DNA of 64,000 bases from Verrucomicrobiota bacterium (GTDB taxonomy: Bacteria; Verrucomicrobiota; Verrucomicrobiia; Opitutales; Opitutaceae), in assembly GCA_028293545.1 (NCBI GenBank), contig JAQGOP010000052.1, forward strand, positions 1 to 64,000, written 5' to 3'. Within the stretch, counting starts at the first letter, position 1. Each line of letters starts with the position of its first letter. The position numbers and the translations under genes were made by a program. This document shows, in pieces, positions 60,142 through 64,000 of this stretch. The notes beneath the pieces were generated by a model. That model did no database searches, was not told the DNA's origin, and saw nothing but the letters and a program-made list of their open reading frames with translations.

Positions 60142-61422
60142 ATGCGTTTGAACTCACTGCTCACCACCACTGCCCGCTGGGGCCGCGTCGCCCTTGCGCT
60201 CGGCGGCACTGCTTTTCTCACGGGCTGCGATCTCAATTTCTGGCGGATGGACGGCCATCAGTCGACGATCTCCGTCGCGGGCCCCGTCGCCGTGGCGCAG
60301 CGAAACCTGTTTTACGTCACCTGTTGGGTGACGTTCGTGATTTTTGTGATCGTCGGATCGGTCCTCGCCTATGCGACGATCAAATTCCGCGCCCGCTCCG
60401 AATCGGAAGAGCTGGCGAAACCGGTCGAGCAGGGCCACGGCAATCCGCTGATCGAGGTCGGCCTGATCGGCGCCTCCGTGCTCGCCCTGGTGATCATCGC
60501 GATCCCCACCCTCTCCGCCATCACCTACACGCACGACGTGCCGGAAGCGGAGAAGTCGAACGCCTACGAGGTCACCGCGACCGGTTACCAATGGTGGTTC
60601 CATTTTGAATATCCGAGCGAGCAGGTGCCGAATTCCGGCCCCCTCGTCGTGGCGAACGAGCTCGTCGTTCCCGCTGGCCGCCCGATCCACGTCAACCTGC
60701 GCTCGTCGGACGTGATCCACAGTTTCTGGATCCCGAAGCTGGCGGGCAAAGTCGACATGATTCCGAACCGCGGAAATTACCTTTGGTTTCAGGCCGATGA
60801 GCCCGGATATTATTGGGGCCAATGCGCGGAATATTGCGGCGATTCGCACGCAGTCATGCGCTTTCGCGTCATCGCGCTCGGGCCGAAGGAGTTCAACGAG
60901 TGGTTGAATCGCCAGATGGCCTCCGCCCGCGTCGTTGCCCCAGGCGCGGACCAGCCAAAGGCGCACTTCGCATCGTACCGCACGGAATTCAAGCGCAACG
61001 AAAAGGGCTGGAGCGACAAATTTGAGCTCAACCCGCTCGACAGCTGGCGGGTCCACCAGGAAGCGGACGTGAAGGCCGAGGACGTGGCGCTGATCCAGAA
61101 AGGTCGCGAAACGTTCCAGGCGAAGACCTGCATTGTCTGCCACACGGTGCGCGGACACGAAGGCATCGGCGTCAACGGCCCGAATCTCACCCATGTCGGC
61201 GCCCGCACGACGATCGCCGGCGGTCTCCTCGAGAACAACCCGGAGCAGCTCGCGCGCTGGCTCCGTCATCCCGACGAGGTCAAGCCCGGCAACAAGATGT
61301 ACCACGGAATCGGCGCGATGGCCGGTTACGTAAAGATCGAGAACGGCAAGGAAGTGAAGAACATCGTCCTCGACGAAGCGGACATCTCCGCCCTCGTCGC
61401 CTATCTCAGCAGCCTCAAATAA
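60142..61422 (+). CDS. ctaC: cytochrome c oxidase subunit II with fused cytochrome c domain (caa3 type)
   Basis: A 426-residue protein from ATG 60142 with a lipobox (FLTGC), two membrane helices, and a cupredoxin domain carrying the CuA site: His in VIHSFWIPKL and Cys/Cys/His/Met in QCAEYCGDSHAVM. The aromatic electron-entry patch is GYQWWFHF. A C-terminal class I cytochrome c domain has CIVCH and a probable Met ligand in PGNKMYHGIG. The fusion marks a caa3-type oxidase. The subunit I gene follows 8 bases later. Confidence 0.95.
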   Translation: MRLNSLLTTTARWGRVALALGGTAFLTGCDLNFWRMDGHQSTISVAGPVAVAQRNLFYVTCWVTFVIFVIVGSVLAYATIKFRARSESEELAKPVEQGHGNPLIEVGLIGASVLALVIIAIPTLSAITYTHDVPEAEKSNAYEVTATGYQWWFHFEYPSEQVPNSGPLVVANELVVPAGRPIHVNLRSSDVIHSFWIPKLAGKVDMIPNRGNYLWFQADEPGYYWGQCAEYCGDSHAVMRFRVIALGPKEFNEWLNRQMASARVVAPGADQPKAHFASYRTEFKRNEKGWSDKFELNPLDSWRVHQEADVKAEDVALIQKGRETFQAKTCIVCHTVRGHEGIGVNGPNLTHVGARTTIAGGLLENNPEQLARWLRHPDEVKPGNKMYHGIGAMAGYVKIENGKEVKNIVLDEADISALVAYLSSLK

Positions 61423-61430
61423 TTTTCTAA

Positions 61431-63371
61431 ATGGACGCCACGGTTAAATCCAACTTCACCGCCAAGGAGCCGCATGCTCCGGCTAAATCATCGGTTTTCT
61501 GGCGGCCGACCGCCAAAACCGGCCTGATCAGCTGGCTTACCACGGTCGATCACAAGAAGATCGGTTTCCTTTACGGTCTCGCCGCCCTGATGTTCTTCCT
61601 CGTCGGCGGTTTCGAGGCGCTGCTGATCCGGCTCCAGCTCATGGTGCCGAACAACACGCTCCTCACCGCGCAGCAGTACAACGTGATGTTCACGATGCAC
61701 GGCACGACGATGATCTTCCTCGCGGTCATGCCGCTCGGCGCCTGCTTCTTCAACATCATCATGCCGCTCCAGATCGGCGCGCGCGACGTTGCGTTCCCGC
61801 GGTTGAATGCGTTCTCGCTTTGGACGTTCGTCGCCGGGGCGATCATCATCAACATCGGCTGGTTTCTCCCCGGCGAAACCGCTCCCGACGCCGGCTGGTT
61901 CGGCTACGCCCCGCTCACGTCGAAGGCCTTCAATCCCGGCCATGCCACGGATTTCTGGGTGCTCGGCCTCCAGCTCCTCGGCGTGGCGTCGATCGCCGCC
62001 GCCCTGAATTTCATTGTCACGATCATCAACCTCCGCGCGCCGGGCATGACCATGATGCGCCTGCCGGTGTTCACGTGGATGACGCTTGTCACATCGTTTC
62101 TCATCATCCTCTCCTTCCCCGCGATCACGATCGCGCTGGTCGAGGTCATGATGGACCGCCAGTTCGGCACGAACTTCTTTGAAGTATCCAACGGCGGCAT
62201 GCCGATCCTGTGGCAGCACTTGTTCTGGATCTTCGGCCACCCGGAAGTGTACATCCTGATCCTGCCCGCGATGGGAATCATCTCGGAAATCCTCCCGACC
62301 TTTTCGCGCAAGCCGCTCTTCGGCTACCCGATCGTGGTGTTCTCCGGCGCGGCCATCGGCTTCCTCGGCTTCACCGTCTGGAGCCATCACATGTTCACCA
62401 CGGGCATGGGCACCGTGGCGACGGCGGCATTCTCGCTCGCGACCATGGCGATCGCCGTGCCGACCGGCGTCAAGATCTTCAACTGGATCGGCACCCTCTG
62501 GGGCGGCCATCTCAAGATGCGCACGCCGATGATGTTCGCGCTCGGATTCATCTGGATGTTCATGATCGGCGGATTCTCCGGCGTCATGCACGCGGCGGCC
62601 CCGGCCGACGCGCAGCAGCAGGACAGCTATTTCGTCATCGCCCATTTCCACTACGTGCTGATCGGCGGTTCGCTCTTCGCGCTCCTCGCCGGCATCCATT
62701 ACTGGTTCCCGCTCGTGGTCGGCCGCCAGGTCAGCGACTTCTGGGGCAAGCTTTCGTTCTGGGTCGTGTTCGTCGGGTTCAACGTGACGTTTTTCCCGAT
62801 GCACTTCCTCGGGCTGAACGGCATGCCGCGGCGCACGTTCACCTACGACGGCAACATGGGTTGGAACACCGCGAACTTCATCGCGACCTGCGGCGCATTG
62901 ATCCTCGCCTCCGGCATCGCGATTTATTTCTCGGTGATGATCTACACCTTCTTCAAGGGCCAGAAAGCCAATCGCGACCACTGGGATGGCCGCACGCTCG
63001 AGTGGTCGCTGCCGAATCCCCCGCCGGAATATAATTTCCGCGTGATCCCGACCGTCCACGCCCGCGACGCCTTCTGGTACGAGAAGCACCACCGCGACGA
63101 GATCGAGCGCGAAAACGCGGAGCACGCGAAGGAAGACGAGGCGCACGGCGGCATCCACATGCCGTTCCAATCGATCTACCCGCTGGTTGCGAGCTCGGGC
63201 GTCCTGATCGGCGCCTTCGGCGCCTGTTACCACACGCTCATCGTCGCCCTGATCGGCGGCAGCGTGATGCTCAGCGGCATCTACCTGTGGGCGATGGAGG
63301 GAGCCGACGGCTACCACATCCACCTCGATGCCGAGGGCAATGTGATCGAGGACCACGACGCGAAGCATTAA
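61431..63371 (+). CDS. ctaD: cytochrome c oxidase subunit I
   Basis: A 646-residue catalytic subunit. WLTTVDHKKIG at the start is typical. The heme a ligand His is in FTMHGTTM. The CuB/Tyr crosslink region is FGHPEVYILILPAMGI, the CuB His pair lies in WSHHMFTTG, and the heme a3 and a ligands lie in FHYVLIGG. The C-terminus adds two more helices and a His-rich tail (GADGYHIHLDAEG). It is transcribed with ctaC before it and the subunit III gene 15 bases after. Confidence 0.97.
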   Translation: MDATVKSNFTAKEPHAPAKSSVFWRPTAKTGLISWLTTVDHKKIGFLYGLAALMFFLVGGFEALLIRLQLMVPNNTLLTAQQYNVMFTMHGTTMIFLAVMPLGACFFNIIMPLQIGARDVAFPRLNAFSLWTFVAGAIIINIGWFLPGETAPDAGWFGYAPLTSKAFNPGHATDFWVLGLQLLGVASIAAALNFIVTIINLRAPGMTMMRLPVFTWMTLVTSFLIILSFPAITIALVEVMMDRQFGTNFFEVSNGGMPILWQHLFWIFGHPEVYILILPAMGIISEILPTFSRKPLFGYPIVVFSGAAIGFLGFTVWSHHMFTTGMGTVATAAFSLATMAIAVPTGVKIFNWIGTLWGGHLKMRTPMMFALGFIWMFMIGGFSGVMHAAAPADAQQQDSYFVIAHFHYVLIGGSLFALLAGIHYWFPLVVGRQVSDFWGKLSFWVVFVGFNVTFFPMHFLGLNGMPRRTFTYDGNMGWNTANFIATCGALILASGIAIYFSVMIYTFFKGQKANRDHWDGRTLEWSLPNPPPEYNFRVIPTVHARDAFWYEKHHRDEIERENAEHAKEDEAHGGIHMPFQSIYPLVASSGVLIGAFGACYHTLIVALIGGSVMLSGIYLWAMEGADGYHIHLDAEGNVIEDHDAKH

Positions 63372-63386
63372 TCTTTTCCACCTTCC

Positions 63387-64000
63387 ATGAGCAGCAGCCA
63401 CGCCGCCACCGGCGCCATCGATCATCATCACGATCACACGACCACGACGGGCATTCCGAACAAGAAACTCCTCATGTGGGCGTTCCTGGCGTCGGACTGC
63501 ATGTTCTTCGGTTCGCTGATTTCCACGCACCTCGTCTACCGGCTGCATCCGCCGCCGGGAAATCCGGTGCCGCGGGAGGTGTTCGACATCCCGCTGACGT
63601 CGTTCTCGACGTTCATCCTCCTGATGTCGTCGCTGATGATGGCCCTCGCGGTGAATGCGATCCAGAAGGGCAACCTCAAGAGCATGCGTTTCTCGCTGCT
63701 CACAACGATTTTCTTCGGGGCGATTTTCCTCGGCTGCCAGGTCTTTGAGTTCACGCATTTCGTGCACGAGAAGCACATGACGATCACGAACAGCATCCTG
63801 GGAACGACGTTCTTCACGCTGACCGGCACGCACGGCACGCACGTCGCGATCGGTGTCCTCTGGCTGATCATGATGTACGTCCGCTCGTTCAAGCCGGCCG
63901 ATGCCAGCGCGCACCCGGGCTGGTTTTTCCGCAACGTGCTGCATGTCGCGGCGGTCGTCGGCCTCGTGCTCACGGCCATGTTCTCCGTACTCGCGCTGGT
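63387..64000 (+). CDS. ctaE: cytochrome c oxidase subunit III, cut by window end
   Basis: The first 204 residues of a subunit III homologue, beginning MSSSHAATGAIDHHHDHTTT. KLLMWAFLASDCMFFGSLIS and VFEFTHFVHEKHMTIT, with LTGTHGTHVAIGVLWL, match the family. The usual final-helix motif (GLYWHFVDIVW-like) has not appeared by residue 204. Instead, the frame shows NVLHVAAVVGLVLTAMFSVL, so there may be an inserted helix before it. The 3' end is outside the window. Confidence 0.9.
   Translation, partial: MSSSHAATGAIDHHHDHTTTTGIPNKKLLMWAFLASDCMFFGSLISTHLVYRLHPPPGNPVPREVFDIPLTSFSTFILLMSSLMMALAVNAIQKGNLKSMRFSLLTTIFFGAIFLGCQVFEFTHFVHEKHMTITNSILGTTFFTLTGTHGTHVAIGVLWLIMMYVRSFKPADASAHPGWFFRNVLHVAAVVGLVLTAMFSVLAL

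Noticed and set aside
61488-63944. A very long open frame (818 codons) on the minus strand across the oxidase genes
   Set aside because: It is antisense to clear ctaD and ctaE coding sequence. Its composition (Arg/His/Glu-rich) is typical of antisense frames in GC-rich DNA.

Overview
The window is a GC-rich bacterial chromosome segment that reads like a verrucomicrobium, most probably an Opitutaceae relative. This placement is inferred from gene content and style: an exosortase K/MSEP-CTERM pair, several phytanoyl-CoA dioxygenase-like genes beside AraC regulators, a heparinase II/III-type lyase with a sugar ABC importer, GH2/GH172 glycosidases, RNase HII and HIII together, a caa3-type oxidase operon, and many palindromic intergenic repeats. 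No 16S gene is present to confirm it. Gene density is high, starts are often ATGA-coupled, and long antisense open frames are by-products of the GC-rich third codon position.

Region 1 (1-16816, almost all minus strand). A truncated tRNA-Gly is followed by a long co-directional run. In transcription order it encodes a lipoprotein sugar-binding protein, two sugar permeases, a secreted heparinase II/III-type lyase, an NtrB-like histidine kinase, a GH2 beta-mannosidase-like enzyme, an NtrC-like sigma-54 activator, a GT-C-like membrane protein, an outer-membrane beta-barrel protein and a Wzc-type chain-length/tyrosine kinase protein. It reads as uptake and degradation of a polysaccharide joined to export of another, with a two-component system between.

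Region 2 (17022-31641). Housekeeping and small accessory genes: rnhC-rnhB in tandem, mutY, a lower-GC pair of small membrane proteins, a TIM-barrel sugar isomerase-like gene, rpsU with a clear terminator, a histidine phosphatase-methyltransferase fusion, a GNAT acetyltransferase, a zincin-like protein, dnaE, an RsmB-like rRNA methyltransferase, a second methyltransferase and a GyrI-like protein.

Region 3 (31709-43950). Phytanoyl-CoA dioxygenase-like and AraC genes, a ccsA/hemX-hemA pair, a Gfo/Idh oxidoreductase coupled to lpxB, a second PhyH gene, lolD-lolC/E, lysS and an MgtC/DUF4010 membrane protein.

Region 4 (43947-54631). The MSEP-CTERM protein with its exosortase K, a beta-propeller glycosidase with a GH172 (DUF2961) enzyme, lipB-lipA for lipoate, a short AMP nucleosidase, and a divergent AraC/PhyH pair whose 72-bp intergenic region carries an 11-bp direct repeat.

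Region 5 (54928-64000). A respiratory cluster: an anchored His-motif protein, a CusF-SCO copper chaperone fusion, heme A synthase, heme O synthase, a DUF420 protein, an azurin-like cupredoxin, and caa3 oxidase subunits II, I and III (III cut by the window end).

The gaps between genes hold at least five families of inverted repeats. Some are nested in one another, and some supply the stop codon of the neighbouring gene. This repeat system is the least explained feature of the window.
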